64,000 nucleotides of DNA from Streptomyces sp. XM4193 (GCF_023072595.1 NZ_JALLGK010000011.1:1-64000), one strand, 5' to 3'; counted from the stretch's first letter, positions 50,255 through 59,748 are shown. The notes: generated by a model not told the origin, from the sequence alone. Numbers and translations: made by a program.

Positions 50255-52978
50255 ATGAGCAGCGCCGTCGAACCCGGGACCGAGGACCTGGCCCGCACCG
50301 CCTCCGAACCCGCCGCAGTTGCCGCAGCCCGCCCCGACCGGGTGGACGAAGACCGGCACGGTGCCCACAGCCGCAACGCAGAACCCGATTACCCGGCCGC
50401 GCGGCTGCGGCTGCTGCGACACCCGGACGACGACGCCCTCCCGCAGGGACGCACCCGCCGCGCCGCACTCGCCGAACTGACCGACCGATGGCTCACCTCG
50501 CTGCTCGGACGCGGCCCCGTCGGCGCCGTGGCGCTGGTCGCCGTCGGCGGATACGGACGCCGCGAACTCTCGCCGCGCAGCGACCTCGATCTGCTGCTCC
50601 TGCACGACGGAACCCTGCCGACCGGGGAACTCGGCGCGGTGGCGGACCGGATCTGGTACCCGGTCTGGGATCTGGGCCTCGCGCTCGACCACTCGGTGCG
50701 CACCCCCGAGCAGGCACGCGAGCTGGCCGCCGTGGATCTGAAGGTCCAACTCGGTCTGCTGGACGCCCGGCACATCGCGGGCGACGCGGGTCTGACCGCC
50801 AGACTGCGCACCGAAGTGCTCGGTCAGTGGCGCAACCGCGCCGCACAACGCCTGCCGCAGCTGCGGGAGTTGGCCCTCGAGCGCTCCGAACGTCACGGAG
50901 AGCTCCAGTACCTGCTCGAACCCGATCTCAAGGAGGCCCACGGCGGACTCCGCGACGCCACCGTGCTGCGCGCAGTCGCCGCCTCCTGGCTGGCCGACGC
51001 CCCGCGAGCGGGGCTGCCGCAGGCCGGCCACACCCTGCTCGACGTGCGCGACGCGCTCCAACTCACCACGGGCCGTGCCACCAACCGGCTCGGGCTGCAC
51101 GAACAGGACCAGGTCGCCGCCGCCCTCGGCCTGCTGGACGCCGACGAGCTGCTGCGCCGGGTCTACGAGGCCGCCCGAACCATCTCCTTCGCGAGCGAGG
51201 TGACCTGGCGCGAGGTCGGCCGCGTACTCCGCGCCCGCCGACCCGCCACGATCCCCTCCGCCGAGGCGCCCTCCACGGAGGCGCCCTCCGTCGTCGCGGC
51301 GGCTCCCGCCCCGGACGAGTCGGGCCTCCTGCCGAGCTCCTCGGGTCCCGCCCCGAGCGTCGCGGCCGGACCGCCGCGGGGCGGGTGGCCGTACGCGGCC
51401 GAGGGCGACGGGCGTCCGACCGGTGCCGCGGTGCGCGGCCGCCGGCCTGCCACCGCCGTGCCGCTCGCCGAGGGCGTCGTCGAGCAGGACGGCGAGGCGG
51501 TGCTCACCCGTACCGCCCGGCCCGGACGCGATCCCGGCCTGGTACTGCGGGTCGCCGCCGCGGCGGCCCGTGCCGGAATTCCGCCCGCGCTCGCCACCTT
51601 TCGACGGCTGGCCCGGGAGGGCGCCGCACTGCCGACGCCCTGGCCGGCGGAGGCGCGCGAGGACTTCGTCGCGCTGCTCGGAGCGGGCCGGGCAGCGCTG
51701 CCGGTGTGGGACGCCCTGGAGGCCGAGGGGCTGGTCTGCGCCCTGCTGCCGGACTGGGAACGGGTGCGATGCAGGCCGCAGCGGAACGCCGTCCACCGCT
51801 GGACCGTGGACCGCCATCTGGTCGAGACGGTCGTGGAGGCGTGCGCGCTCACCCGTCGTGTGAGCCGGCCCGACCTGCTCCTCGTCGGCGCGCTGCTGCA
51901 CGACATCGGCAAGGGCTGGCCCGGCGACCACAGCGTCACCGGCGAGACCATCGCTCGTGACATGGCGAACCGGATGGGCTTCGCCGCAGCCGACACCGAC
52001 GTGCTCGGGAGGCTCGTGCGACACCATCTGCTGCTGGTGGAGACGGCGACCCGGCGCGATCCGGACGACCCCGAGACGGTCGCCGCCGTCGCCCAACCGA
52101 TCGGAGACCGCGGCACCCTGGAGCTGCTGCACGCCCTGACGGAGGCGGACGCCCGGGCGACCGGCCCCGGCGCCTGGTCCACGTGGCGGGCGGGCCTCGT
52201 CGCCGATCTGGTGCGCCGCACCGACGCCGCGCTCGACGGCCGACCGGCCGAGGCACCCGCCTGCGAGCCGGGCCCGCACAGCCGCCGTCTGGCGGCGGAG
52301 GTCGGCAGGACGGGCCGCCCCGCGCTCGTACTGCTCACCGCCGAGCAGCCGCAGTCCGCGGCGGCGGGCTCGTCCGAACCCGACGGCTCCGCGCCCGCCG
52401 CCACCTCTCCGCGTCCCGCGGGTATGGAGCTGCTGATGGCCGTGCCCGACCGGCCCTCTGCCCTGTCCACCGCCGCGGGAGTGCTCGCACGACACCGCAT
52501 CACCGTGCGCTCCGCCGAGTTGACCGCGTCGGAGGCGGTCGGCGGAGCCGGGGTGACGCTGCTGAGCTGGCGGATCCTCGCGGAGTACGGAGCGCTGCCG
52601 CACTCCGCGCGGCTGCGCGCCGATCTGGTGCGGGCCTGGGAGGGCAGCCTCGACGTCGCCGCCGCACCGGCCGACCGCGAGCCCTCGGCGAGCGGCCCGG
52701 GGCGGGTGCGCGCGGCGCGTCCGGCGCCACGGGTGAGCGTCCTGGCCGGGGACACCGACACGGTGGTCGAAGTGCGAGCCGCGGACGGCACCGGACTGCT
52801 CCGTCGCATCGCAGCCGCCCTCGAGGCGTACGGCGTGGTGGTCCGCGGCGCGCACGTCAGTACGCTCGGCGCCGACGCGGTCGACACCTTCCGGGTGACG
52901 GGCCCGGGCGGCGCACCGCTCGCGCCGTGCGAGACACGGGCGTTGGCGGAGGCGGTGGAGCGGGCCGCGGCGGTCTGA
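50255..52978 (+). CDS. glnD: PII uridylyl/adenylyltransferase GlnD
   Basis: A 907-residue sensor enzyme of nitrogen status. The nucleotidyltransferase motif is GGYGRRELSPRSDLDLLLLH (about 97-116), the HD hydrolase motif LLHDIGKG (about 547), and two ACT domains lie near 722 and 835 (VPDRPSALSTAAG; AADGTGLLRRIAAALEAYG). A Pro/Ala/Ser-rich insertion (about 330-390, 51250-51420) is poorly conserved. In Streptomyces GlnD adenylylates GlnK. ATG 50255 with AAGGGAG upstream is preferred over TTG 50246. Confidence 0.95.
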   Translation: MSSAVEPGTEDLARTASEPAAVAAARPDRVDEDRHGAHSRNAEPDYPAARLRLLRHPDDDALPQGRTRRAALAELTDRWLTSLLGRGPVGAVALVAVGGYGRRELSPRSDLDLLLLHDGTLPTGELGAVADRIWYPVWDLGLALDHSVRTPEQARELAAVDLKVQLGLLDARHIAGDAGLTARLRTEVLGQWRNRAAQRLPQLRELALERSERHGELQYLLEPDLKEAHGGLRDATVLRAVAASWLADAPRAGLPQAGHTLLDVRDALQLTTGRATNRLGLHEQDQVAAALGLLDADELLRRVYEAARTISFASEVTWREVGRVLRARRPATIPSAEAPSTEAPSVVAAAPAPDESGLLPSSSGPAPSVAAGPPRGGWPYAAEGDGRPTGAAVRGRRPATAVPLAEGVVEQDGEAVLTRTARPGRDPGLVLRVAAAAARAGIPPALATFRRLAREGAALPTPWPAEAREDFVALLGAGRAALPVWDALEAEGLVCALLPDWERVRCRPQRNAVHRWTVDRHLVETVVEACALTRRVSRPDLLLVGALLHDIGKGWPGDHSVTGETIARDMANRMGFAAADTDVLGRLVRHHLLLVETATRRDPDDPETVAAVAQPIGDRGTLELLHALTEADARATGPGAWSTWRAGLVADLVRRTDAALDGRPAEAPACEPGPHSRRLAAEVGRTGRPALVLLTAEQPQSAAAGSSEPDGSAPAATSPRPAGMELLMAVPDRPSALSTAAGVLARHRITVRSAELTASEAVGGAGVTLLSWRILAEYGALPHSARLRADLVRAWEGSLDVAAAPADREPSASGPGRVRAARPAPRVSVLAGDTDTVVEVRAADGTGLLRRIAAALEAYGVVVRGAHVSTLGADAVDTFRVTGPGGAPLAPCETRALAEAVERAAAV

Positions 52979-53083
52979 GGCAGGTGTGGTCCAGGCTCAC
53001 CGGACCCGCGGGGGCCAGATACCCTTGGGGGTCACCGTCGACTTGACCACCCAGACCGACAACGCGAAGGATCCGCGACCGCC

Positions 53084-54643
53084 GTGTTCGACACTCTCTC
53101 CGATCGCCTGGCAGCGACGTTCAAAAACCTCAGGGGCAAGGGCCGCCTGAGCGAGGCGGACATCGACGCCACGGCGCGCGAGATCCGTATCGCCCTGCTG
53201 GAGGCGGACGTCGCGCTTCCCGTCGTGCGGGCCTTCATCAAGCAGGTGAAGGAGCGTGCGGCCGGCGCCGAGGTCTCCAAGGCGCTCAACCCCGCCCAGC
53301 AGGTCATCAAGATCGTCAACGAGGAGCTCGTCGGCATCCTCGGCGGCGAGACCCGTCAGCTGCGGTTCGCCAAGAAGCCGCCGACGGTGATCATGCTCGC
53401 CGGCCTCCAGGGCGCGGGCAAGACCACTCTGGCCGGCAAGCTCGGCCGGTGGCTGAAGGACAAGGGCCACACCCCGCTGCTGGTCGCCTGCGACCTCCAG
53501 CGCCCCAACGCGGTGAACCAGCTCTCGGTCGTCGCCGAGCGCGCCGGCGTCGGCATCTACGCGCCCGAGCCGGGGAACGGCGTCGGCGATCCGGTCCAGG
53601 TCGCCCGCGACTCGATCGAGTACGCCCGCACCAAGCAGCACGACGTGGTCGTCGTCGACACCGCGGGACGCCTGGGCATCGACCAGGAGCTGATGGAGCA
53701 GGCCGCCGACATCAGGGACGCGGTCAGCCCCGACGAGGTCCTGTTCGTGGTCGACGCCATGATCGGCCAGGACGCGGTCAACACCGCCGAGGCCTTCCGG
53801 GACGGCGTCGGCTTCGACGGTGTCGTGCTCTCCAAGCTCGACGGTGACGCCCGCGGTGGTGCCGCGCTCTCCATCGCGCAGGTCACCGGCCGTCAGATCA
53901 TGTTCGCCTCCAACGGCGAGAAGCTGGACGACTTCGACGCCTTCCACCCCGACCGGATGGCCTCGCGCATCCTGGGCATGGGCGACGTCCTCAGTCTGAT
54001 CGAGAAGGCCGAGCAGACCTTCGATCAGCAAGAGGCCGAGAAGATGGCCGCCAAGCTGGCGAAGGGGCCCAAGGAGTTCACGCTCGACGACTTCCTGGCC
54101 CAGATGGAGCAGGTCCGCAAGATGGGCTCCATCTCCAAGCTGCTCGGGATGATGCCGGGCATGGGCCAGATGAAGGACCAGATCAACAATCTGGACGAGA
54201 AGGACGTCGACCGCACCGCCGCGATCATCAAGTCGATGACCCCGGGGGAGCGGCACGAGCCCACCATCATCAACGGCTCCCGCCGCGCCCGTATCGCAGC
54301 CGGTTCCGGCGTGGACGTCAGCGCTGTGAAGAACCTGGTCGAGCGGTTCTTCGAGGCGCGCAAGATGATGTCGAAGATGGCCCAGGGCGGCGGAATGCCG
54401 GGCATGCCGGGGATGCCGGGGATGGGTGGCGGCCCGGGCAAGAAGAAGGGCAAGCCGCAGAAGAAGGCCAAGGGCAAGCGCCGTTCCGGCAACCCGATGA
54501 AGCGCAAGGAAGAGGAGCAGGCGGCGGCGGACCGCAAGGCGGCCTCCGGCGGCGCCTTCGGGCTTCCCGGCGCCGGCGAGGGCCCGGAGTCCTTCGAACT
54601 GCCCAAGGAGTTCCGGGACATGCTCCCGCCGGGCCAGAAGTAG
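53084..54643 (+). CDS. ffh: Signal recognition particle protein Ffh
   Basis: A 519-residue SRP54. NG domain G1 GLQGAGKTTLAGKLG (about 107), DTAGRLGID, SKLDGDARGG, then the Met-rich M domain (KLLGMMPGMGQMKDQ, MPGMPGMPGMGG) that binds signal peptides and SRP RNA. The C-terminal tail is Lys-rich and longer than in E. coli. GTG 53084. With FtsY (44136) it provides cotranslational targeting. The SRP RNA gene was not seen in this window. Confidence 0.97.
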   Translation: MFDTLSDRLAATFKNLRGKGRLSEADIDATAREIRIALLEADVALPVVRAFIKQVKERAAGAEVSKALNPAQQVIKIVNEELVGILGGETRQLRFAKKPPTVIMLAGLQGAGKTTLAGKLGRWLKDKGHTPLLVACDLQRPNAVNQLSVVAERAGVGIYAPEPGNGVGDPVQVARDSIEYARTKQHDVVVVDTAGRLGIDQELMEQAADIRDAVSPDEVLFVVDAMIGQDAVNTAEAFRDGVGFDGVVLSKLDGDARGGAALSIAQVTGRQIMFASNGEKLDDFDAFHPDRMASRILGMGDVLSLIEKAEQTFDQQEAEKMAAKLAKGPKEFTLDDFLAQMEQVRKMGSISKLLGMMPGMGQMKDQINNLDEKDVDRTAAIIKSMTPGERHEPTIINGSRRARIAAGSGVDVSAVKNLVERFFEARKMMSKMAQGGGMPGMPGMPGMGGGPGKKKGKPQKKAKGKRRSGNPMKRKEEEQAAADRKAASGGAFGLPGAGEGPESFELPKEFRDMLPPGQK

Positions 54644-54662
54644 TACGCGCACTCCGCCGTAT

Positions 54663-54688
54663 CGGCCCTCGCCTCGTGGCGGGGGCCG
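54663..54688. terminator. Terminator after ffh
   Basis: An 11-bp stem (54663-54673 with 54678-54688, one G-U pair) closed by TCGT. It lies between the convergent ffh and methyltransferase genes. Confidence 0.65.
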
Positions 54689-54761
54689 GTCGCGTTCGAG
54701 GGGCGGGAAGTCCGCGCGCGGGTCGTACGGCCGCGGACGCCCCCTTCGGGGAGGGGCGGCG

Positions 54762-55550
54762 TCAGGCTGCGCGGGCCACCACGTAGTGGAAGAGATTGGA
54801 CAGCCACACCGTGCCGTCGGGGCGTCGTCGCTCCCGCAGCACCTCCGCGAGTTCGCGGCCCAGGCGTTCCTCGTCGGCCTCCTGCTCGATCCGTCGGTGC
54901 ACTCCGGTCGACAGCAGTCCCCGCACGGCGCTGTCCACATCGGCGTACCCGAACGGGCACTGCACCTGGCCGCTGTCGGCGACGTCCAACCCCGCGCCTG
55001 CGGCCAGGCCCTCCAGCGCGTCGCGCCCGCCGGCCGGCTGGTGCGTGCCGTCCGGCTCGGGATCGGTCAGCCGGTGTGCGCGACGCAGCGCGTCGGTGGC
55101 CGCGCACTCCTCGGCCGTTCCCCAGCCGGCGAGGACGACGGGGCTGCCCGGCTGCGTCCTGGCCGCCGCCTCCTGCAGCGCACCGGCTGAGGAACCGGTG
55201 TCGAAGACGGTCACCAGGTCGTAGCTGCGTCCCTCGGGCAGTCGGTCGGGGCCGCCCGGCAGCAGCTGCACCGACCAGGACCGGGCGCCCCACTGGGGTG
55301 CGGGCGCGAGCCGGGCACGCGCCAGCGCGAGACGGGCGGGGTCGAGCTCGGTCCCCACCACTCGCGCGCCCCGCGCGGCGGCCAGCAGCAGCGCCAGTCC
55401 GGAACCGCAGCCGAGGCCGAGCATCCGGGTGCGGGAGCCGACGCCGAGATGCTGGTACACGGCTTCGTACAGCGGCACCAGCATGCGTTCCTGGATCTCT
55501 GCCCAGTCCTTGGCGGATCGCAGGTGCTGAGGGGTGAGCGTTGACATCAT
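54762..55550 (-). CDS. SAM-dependent methyltransferase
   Basis: A 262-residue class I methyltransferase. The SAM-binding motif is MLGLGCGSGLALLLAA (about 57-72), followed by GTELDPARLALAR for the second strand and YDLVTVFDTGSSAGALQEAA. It resembles small-molecule methyltransferases more than rRNA enzymes, but the substrate is unknown. Two consecutive ATG codons (55550, 55547) precede STLTPQHLRSAKDW; the open frame upstream to 55781 is not family-like. It is convergent with ffh. Confidence 0.85.
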   Translation of the reverse strand: MMSTLTPQHLRSAKDWAEIQERMLVPLYEAVYQHLGVGSRTRMLGLGCGSGLALLLAAARGARVVGTELDPARLALARARLAPAPQWGARSWSVQLLPGGPDRLPEGRSYDLVTVFDTGSSAGALQEAAARTQPGSPVVLAGWGTAEECAATDALRRAHRLTDPEPDGTHQPAGGRDALEGLAAGAGLDVADSGQVQCPFGYADVDSAVRGLLSTGVHRRIEQEADEERLGRELAEVLRERRRPDGTVWLSNLFHYVVARAA

Positions 55551-56181
55551 GGCGGGCGCCCCAATCGCGGAGGACGGATCTTCGGAACGTGCGTACCCCC
55601 GGGTGCCGGCGTACGTCCTCCGGGACGGTCTGCCCGCTTCAGTCAGGGAACGTCCATATCCGGGCGCCGTCCAGTGGGACACGGTGGCTCCGGCGGCCTT
55701 GCGGTGGGTGGTGTCGGCACGCAACGGTGGGGTGGTGTGGGGGAGACGGCGGGTCCGCCGTAAGATGCTTGCCATGCACACGTTCGTTTGAGCGGTGCGT
55801 CGCCCGCCCCCGGCGGGTGACGAGGCCGAACGGAGATCCGCGGCTGAGCCCGGAGATCCCGGCGGGGCGGTACGCCCTCCCCGGTGCGGGTGGCGAGTCG
55901 CAGGCCGGTGAAGCAGCCGGTGCGACCTTCCCCCGCTCGAGTGAACCGATCTGTGCGCAGGGGGCGACGCGAGAGCGTTCGCGACGGACGACGGCGACGC
56001 ACGGCAGGTCGCCGCGCTCCGACGGAGCTGGATCGCGCCGAGGTGCCGATGTACCGATTCGGCACTACGTCCCGTACTGGGTCAGCTGTGCGAGTCCTCC
56101 CGGGATGCTCGCGAACTGACTGGTACGTGCAAAATATTCGATCTGCTCGGGAATCGGAACACTGGGGGCCCTAGGCTCGTT
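55551..56181. other. 631-bp region between the methyltransferase and the SprT-like gene
   Basis: No supported gene. It is a divergent intergenic region. An A/T-rich patch at 56120-56165 probably promotes the SprT-like gene: it contains GGAAC at 56156 and CTAGGCTCGTT near 56170, which resembles but does not clearly match an ECF or HrdB promoter. A five-codon ATG-to-TGA frame (55774-55791) is noted but not called. Confidence 0.5.
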
Positions 56182-56790
56182 ATGTACGACGTGAGCACGA
56201 CACCACCTGTCCTGGCCGCCGAGCTGGCAGCCGCTTGGGGCGACATTCAGCGCAATCACCCCGAGCTGCCCGACCTGGCCGCGCCCGAATCACTGATCGG
56301 AGAGTCCTCGTCCGCCTGCGGCGCGGAGCTCTCTTTCGAACGGCTGCTGCACGAGGCAGTCCACGGCATCGCCGCCGCGCGCGGAATCCGGGACACCTCG
56401 CGGGCGGGCCGCTACCACAACCGTCGATTCCTGTCCGTCGCCGAGGAGTTGGGTCTCCAGCACGTGGAGGAACCGCACCCGAGCAGCGGCTTCTCGCTCG
56501 TCGCCATGACGCCGGAGTGCCGCAAGCGGTACCGGTCCACCGCCGACCGTCTGCGTCGGGCGCTGCGGGCGCACTCGGTCGCCACCCGCGGCGACACCCC
56601 CCGCAGCTTCCGCGGTCCGGCCGCGCGGCACGGCTCCTCCGGGGGCGGTGTGCGGGTCAAGGCCGTCTGCGACTGCGGTCGCAACGTCCGGGTCGTACCG
56701 TCCGTGCTGGAGCAGGCGCCGATCATGTGCGGCGCCTGCGGCAAGCAGTTCCGCATCCCGCCCGAGCGTGAGCCGGTCGCCGTCGCCTGA
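56182..56790 (+). CDS. SprT-like putative zinc metalloprotease with zinc-ribbon tail
   Basis: A 202-residue protein. The motif LLHEAVHGIAAARG (HEAVH, near residues 58-62) is a canonical HExxH zinc site, followed by GRYHNRRFLSVAEELGL with a third likely ligand region, as in SprT-type proteases. The C-terminal third has CDCGRNVRV and MCGACGKQFRIP, a four-Cys zinc ribbon also present in SprT/SPRTN-like proteins. In eukaryotes Spartan removes DNA-protein crosslinks; bacterial SprT function is less clear. ATG 56182 lies 18 bases after CTGGGGGCCC with no strong ribosome site. Identification is by motifs only. Confidence 0.75.
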   Translation: MYDVSTTPPVLAAELAAAWGDIQRNHPELPDLAAPESLIGESSSACGAELSFERLLHEAVHGIAAARGIRDTSRAGRYHNRRFLSVAEELGLQHVEEPHPSSGFSLVAMTPECRKRYRSTADRLRRALRAHSVATRGDTPRSFRGPAARHGSSGGGVRVKAVCDCGRNVRVVPSVLEQAPIMCGACGKQFRIPPEREPVAVA

Positions 56791-57046
56791 GCGGGCGGCC
56801 GTGCGAGAGCGGCTGCGCGGGCGGTCCCAGCGGTCGTCGGCGCCGTCCGTGCCGGTCACCGGTTCGATGTGATATCGGCCGGTGGCCGGGCGGGTTCGGC
56901 GGTGTGGCACAATGGGCGGCTGTACTCGACAGCCGCACGGACCCCTCTCTCCTCCGGCTGACGCGTCCATCGGACACCTCGGGTACCACAACCCCACGTG
57001 GCACCCACCGTGCTCCACCACGTCAAGACCAGGAGACACCACAGCT

Positions 57047-57481
57047 GTGGCAGTCAAGATCAAGCTGAAGCGTCTGGGCAAGATCCGTTCGCCTCACTAC
57101 CGCATCATCATCGCCGACTCCCGCACCCGCCGTGACGGCCGTGCGATCGAGGAGATCGGCCTGTACCACCCGGTGCAGAACCCCTCGCGCATCGAGGTCG
57201 ACTCGGAGCGCGTGCAGTACTGGCTGGGTGTCGGCGCACAGCCGACCGAGCCGGTGCAGGCGATCCTCAAGGTCACCGGTGACTGGCAGAAGTTCAAGGG
57301 CCTGCCGGCCCCGGAGCCGATGAAGGTCGCCGAGCCGAAGGCCGGTCACGAGGGTCTCTTCGAGTCCCTGACCAAGGCCGCCGGTGACGAGCCCAAGGGC
57401 GAGGCCATCACCAAGAAGGCCAAGAAGGCCGACAAGTCCGCCGACGCCGAGGAGACCTCGGCCGAGTCGACCGAGGCCTGA
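57047..57481 (+). CDS. rpsP: 30S ribosomal protein S16
   Basis: A 144-residue S16. The conserved core is AVKIKLKRLGKIRSPHYRI, with RRDGRAIEEIGLYHP in the middle. Beyond about residue 95 there is a Lys/Ala/Glu-rich C-terminal extension typical of actinobacteria. GTG 57047. It is the first gene of the conserved rpsP-khpA-rimM-trmD-rplS unit. Upstream (56916-56936) there is a small 8-bp hairpin after a CACAAT -10-like element, possibly in the leader. Confidence 0.97.
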   Translation: MAVKIKLKRLGKIRSPHYRIIIADSRTRRDGRAIEEIGLYHPVQNPSRIEVDSERVQYWLGVGAQPTEPVQAILKVTGDWQKFKGLPAPEPMKVAEPKAGHEGLFESLTKAAGDEPKGEAITKKAKKADKSADAEETSAESTEA

Positions 57482-57483
57482 GG

Positions 57484-57723
57484 ATGCTCGAGGAAGCCCT
57501 CGAGCACCTGGTCAAGGGCATCGTCGATCATCCCGACGAGGTGCAGGTCGAATCCCGCAACCTCCGTCGTGGACGGGTGCTGGAAGTCCGGGTCCACCCG
57601 GACGACCTGGGGAAGGTGATCGGCCGCAACGGCCGTACGGCCCGTTCCCTGCGCACCGTCGTGGGCGCGCTCGGAGGCCGTGGCATCCGCGTCGACCTGG
57701 TCGACGTCGACGCCATCCGCTGA
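57484..57723 (+). CDS. khpA: KH-domain RNA-binding protein KhpA
   Basis: A 79-residue single KH-domain protein. The GxxG loop is GKVIGRNGRTARSLRTV. It starts two bases after the rpsP stop. In other Gram-positive bacteria KhpA pairs with KhpB to bind many RNAs and affects division; the role in Streptomyces is not described in detail. Small and easily missed. Confidence 0.95.
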   Translation: MLEEALEHLVKGIVDHPDEVQVESRNLRRGRVLEVRVHPDDLGKVIGRNGRTARSLRTVVGALGGRGIRVDLVDVDAIR

Positions 57724-57743
57724 CGCGGAACACAGCATGTCAC

Positions 57744-57798
57744 CGGCACGGGCCGGGGACCGAAGGCCGTTTCGGCCCGCCGTCCCCGGCCCGTGCCG
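57744..57798 (+). terminator. Long hairpin inside the operon between khpA and rimM
   Basis: A perfect 17-bp stem (57744-57760 with 57782-57798) with a 21-base loop that contains a second small stem (GGCC...GGCC). No T-run. Because it lies between two genes of one conserved operon, partial termination or RNA processing is more likely than full termination. Confidence 0.7.
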
Positions 57799-57868
57799 CG
57801 TTGTCACACCGGCGCGCGCATCCGGGCGCCGCAGCAGACGCGAACCCAGCAGAGGCGAAGGACAGACA

Positions 57869-58390
57869 GTGCAGCTCGTAGTCGCGCGGATCGGCCGTGC
57901 TCACGGGATCAAGGGCGAGGTCACCGTGGAGGTGCGCACCGACGAGCCGGAGCTGCGGCTCGGCCCCGGCGCCGTACTGCACACCGACCCCGCCGAACGG
58001 GGCCCGCTCACCATCGAGACCGGCCGGGTGCACAGCGGGCGTCTGCTCCTGCGCTTCGAGGGAGTGCGGGACCGCACGGGCGCGGAGGCGATCCGCAACA
58101 CCCTGCTGATCGCCGACATCGACCCGGAGGACACCCCGGAGGATCCCGAGGAGTTCTACGACCACCAGCTGGTCGACCTCGAGGTCGTCACCACCGAGGG
58201 CGTCGTCGTCGGGCGCATCGAGGAGATCGCCCACCTGCCGGCGCAGGACCTGCTCATCGTGCGTCGTGCCGACGGCGGCGAGGTGCTGGTGCCCTTCGTC
58301 GCCGAGATCGTTCCCGAGATCGACCTGGACGAGCAGCGCGCCGTCATCGATCCGCCCCCCGGCCTGCTCGCAGAGGAGGGCTCGGAGTGA
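57869..58390 (+). CDS. rimM: Ribosome maturation factor RimM
   Basis: A 173-residue 30S maturation factor that binds S19 and helps 16S processing. N-terminal VVARIGRAHGIKGEVTVEV is diagnostic; the PRC-barrel domain with EFYDHQLVDLEV and PFVAEIVPEID follows. GTG 57869 has GAAGGACAG upstream; the frame upstream runs through the hairpin and is not used. It overlaps trmD by four bases. Confidence 0.96.
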   Translation: MQLVVARIGRAHGIKGEVTVEVRTDEPELRLGPGAVLHTDPAERGPLTIETGRVHSGRLLLRFEGVRDRTGAEAIRNTLLIADIDPEDTPEDPEEFYDHQLVDLEVVTTEGVVVGRIEEIAHLPAQDLLIVRRADGGEVLVPFVAEIVPEIDLDEQRAVIDPPPGLLAEEGSE

Positions 58391-59196
58391 GGCTGGACGT
58401 CGTCACCATCTTCCCCGAGTACCTGGAACCCCTGAACGTCTCGCTCGTCGGCAAGGCACGTGCGCGGGGGCAGTTGGACGTGCGGATCCACCATCTGCGG
58501 GAGTGGACCCACGACCGCCACCACACCGTTGACGACACGCCCTACGGCGGCGGCCCCGGCATGGTGATGAAACCGGACCCGTGGGGCGAGGCACTGGACG
58601 AGGTCATCGGCTCGGGCGAGGGCGAGCCGGTGATCGTCGTACCGACTCCCAGCGGCCGGCCGTTCACCCAGCAGCTGGCCCAGGAGCTCTCGGAGCGCCC
58701 CTGGCTGGTCTTCACCCCCGCGCGGTACGAGGGCATCGACCGCCGGGTGATCGAGGAGTACGCCGAGCGCCACGACGTGCGGGAGATCTCCATCGGCGAC
58801 TATGTGCTCGCGGGCGGCGAGGCGCCGGTGCTGGTGATGGTCGAGGCGGTGGCCCGGCTGCTTCCCGGAGTGCTCGGCAACGCCGACTCCCACCGGGACG
58901 ACTCCTTCGCGACCGGCGCCATGGCCAATCTCCTCGAGGGCCCCGTCTACACCAAGCCGCCGCTGTGGCGGGACCGAGGCATCCCCGAGGTGCTGCTCAG
59001 CGGTCACCACGGCCGGATCGAACGCTGGCGCCGGGACCGCGCGCTGGAGCGCACCAGCGCCCACCGCCCCGATCTGGTCCGGGAGTTGGACGCAGGGACA
59101 CTCGACAAGCAGGACCGGGCGGCGCTTGCCGCGCTGGGCTGGCAGGAGGACCGGGACGGCCGATTTTGGCGACCGGACGTCCCCGTGGAAGAATGA
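58387..59196 (+). CDS. trmD: tRNA (guanine37-N1)-methyltransferase TrmD
   Basis: A 269-residue SPOUT methyltransferase of tRNA position 37. Family motifs are RLDVVTIFPEYL, DDTPYGGGPGMVMK (catalytic Asp and loop), ARYEGIDRRV, SIGDYVLAGGEAPVLVM and GNADSHRDDSF. GTG 58387 overlaps the rimM stop. Complete and of normal length. Confidence 0.97.
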   Translation: MRLDVVTIFPEYLEPLNVSLVGKARARGQLDVRIHHLREWTHDRHHTVDDTPYGGGPGMVMKPDPWGEALDEVIGSGEGEPVIVVPTPSGRPFTQQLAQELSERPWLVFTPARYEGIDRRVIEEYAERHDVREISIGDYVLAGGEAPVLVMVEAVARLLPGVLGNADSHRDDSFATGAMANLLEGPVYTKPPLWRDRGIPEVLLSGHHGRIERWRRDRALERTSAHRPDLVRELDAGTLDKQDRAALAALGWQEDRDGRFWRPDVPVEE

Positions 59197-59326
59197 CCGG
59201 CTGTGCCCGGCGTCGGCGCGCGACCCTGCCACAGGGGGACCAACGCCGCCGGATGTGGGGCTACTCCATCATCATCCACACACTTCCGCCGATGACCTGT
59301 GGCATGGGCGAGGAAAGCAGACGAGC

Positions 59327-59677
59327 ATGTCCAACCTTCTCGACTCCGTCGACTCCGCGTCGCTGCGCAGCGACATCCCGAACTTCCGGCCCGGCGACAC
59401 GGTCAACGTGCACGTCCGCGTCATCGAGGGCTCGCGCTCGCGTGTCCAGCAGTTCAAGGGCGCCGTCATCCGCCGCCAGGGCTCGGGCGTCCGCGAGACC
59501 TTCACGGTCCGCAAGGTCAGCTTCGGCGTGGGCGTCGAGCGCACCTTCCCGGTGCACACCCCCGTGGTGGAGAAGATCGAGCGCGTGACCCGCGGTGACG
59601 TGCGTCGCGCGAAGCTGTACTACCTCCGCGACCTGCGCGGCAAGGCCGCCAAGATCAAGGAGAAGCGCGAGAACTGA
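59327..59677 (+). CDS. rplS: 50S ribosomal protein L19
   Basis: A 116-residue L19 (FRPGDTVNVHVRVIEGSRSR, then RRAKLYYLRDLRGKAAKIKE). ATG 59327 is preceded by GAGGAAAGC. It ends the translation operon and is followed by the signal peptidase genes, a gene order typical of Streptomyces. Confidence 0.98.
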   Translation: MSNLLDSVDSASLRSDIPNFRPGDTVNVHVRVIEGSRSRVQQFKGAVIRRQGSGVRETFTVRKVSFGVGVERTFPVHTPVVEKIERVTRGDVRRAKLYYLRDLRGKAAKIKEKREN

Positions 59678-59748
59678 GGCTCTTCGCGAGGCCCGTGCCT
59701 CGCGGAGACCCATCGGGGCCGGGGCCGCGGAGCTGGGCCCACCGTCCG

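Noticed and set aside
53000..54650. SRP RNA (ffs) gene near ffh
   Set aside because: I looked for the conserved GGAA tetraloop hairpin near ffh and ftsY and did not find it; it is probably elsewhere in the chromosome.
55774..55791. Five-codon ATG-to-TGA frame that could be a leader peptide
   Set aside because: No regulatory codons, no downstream attenuator and no ribosome site; chance is sufficient.
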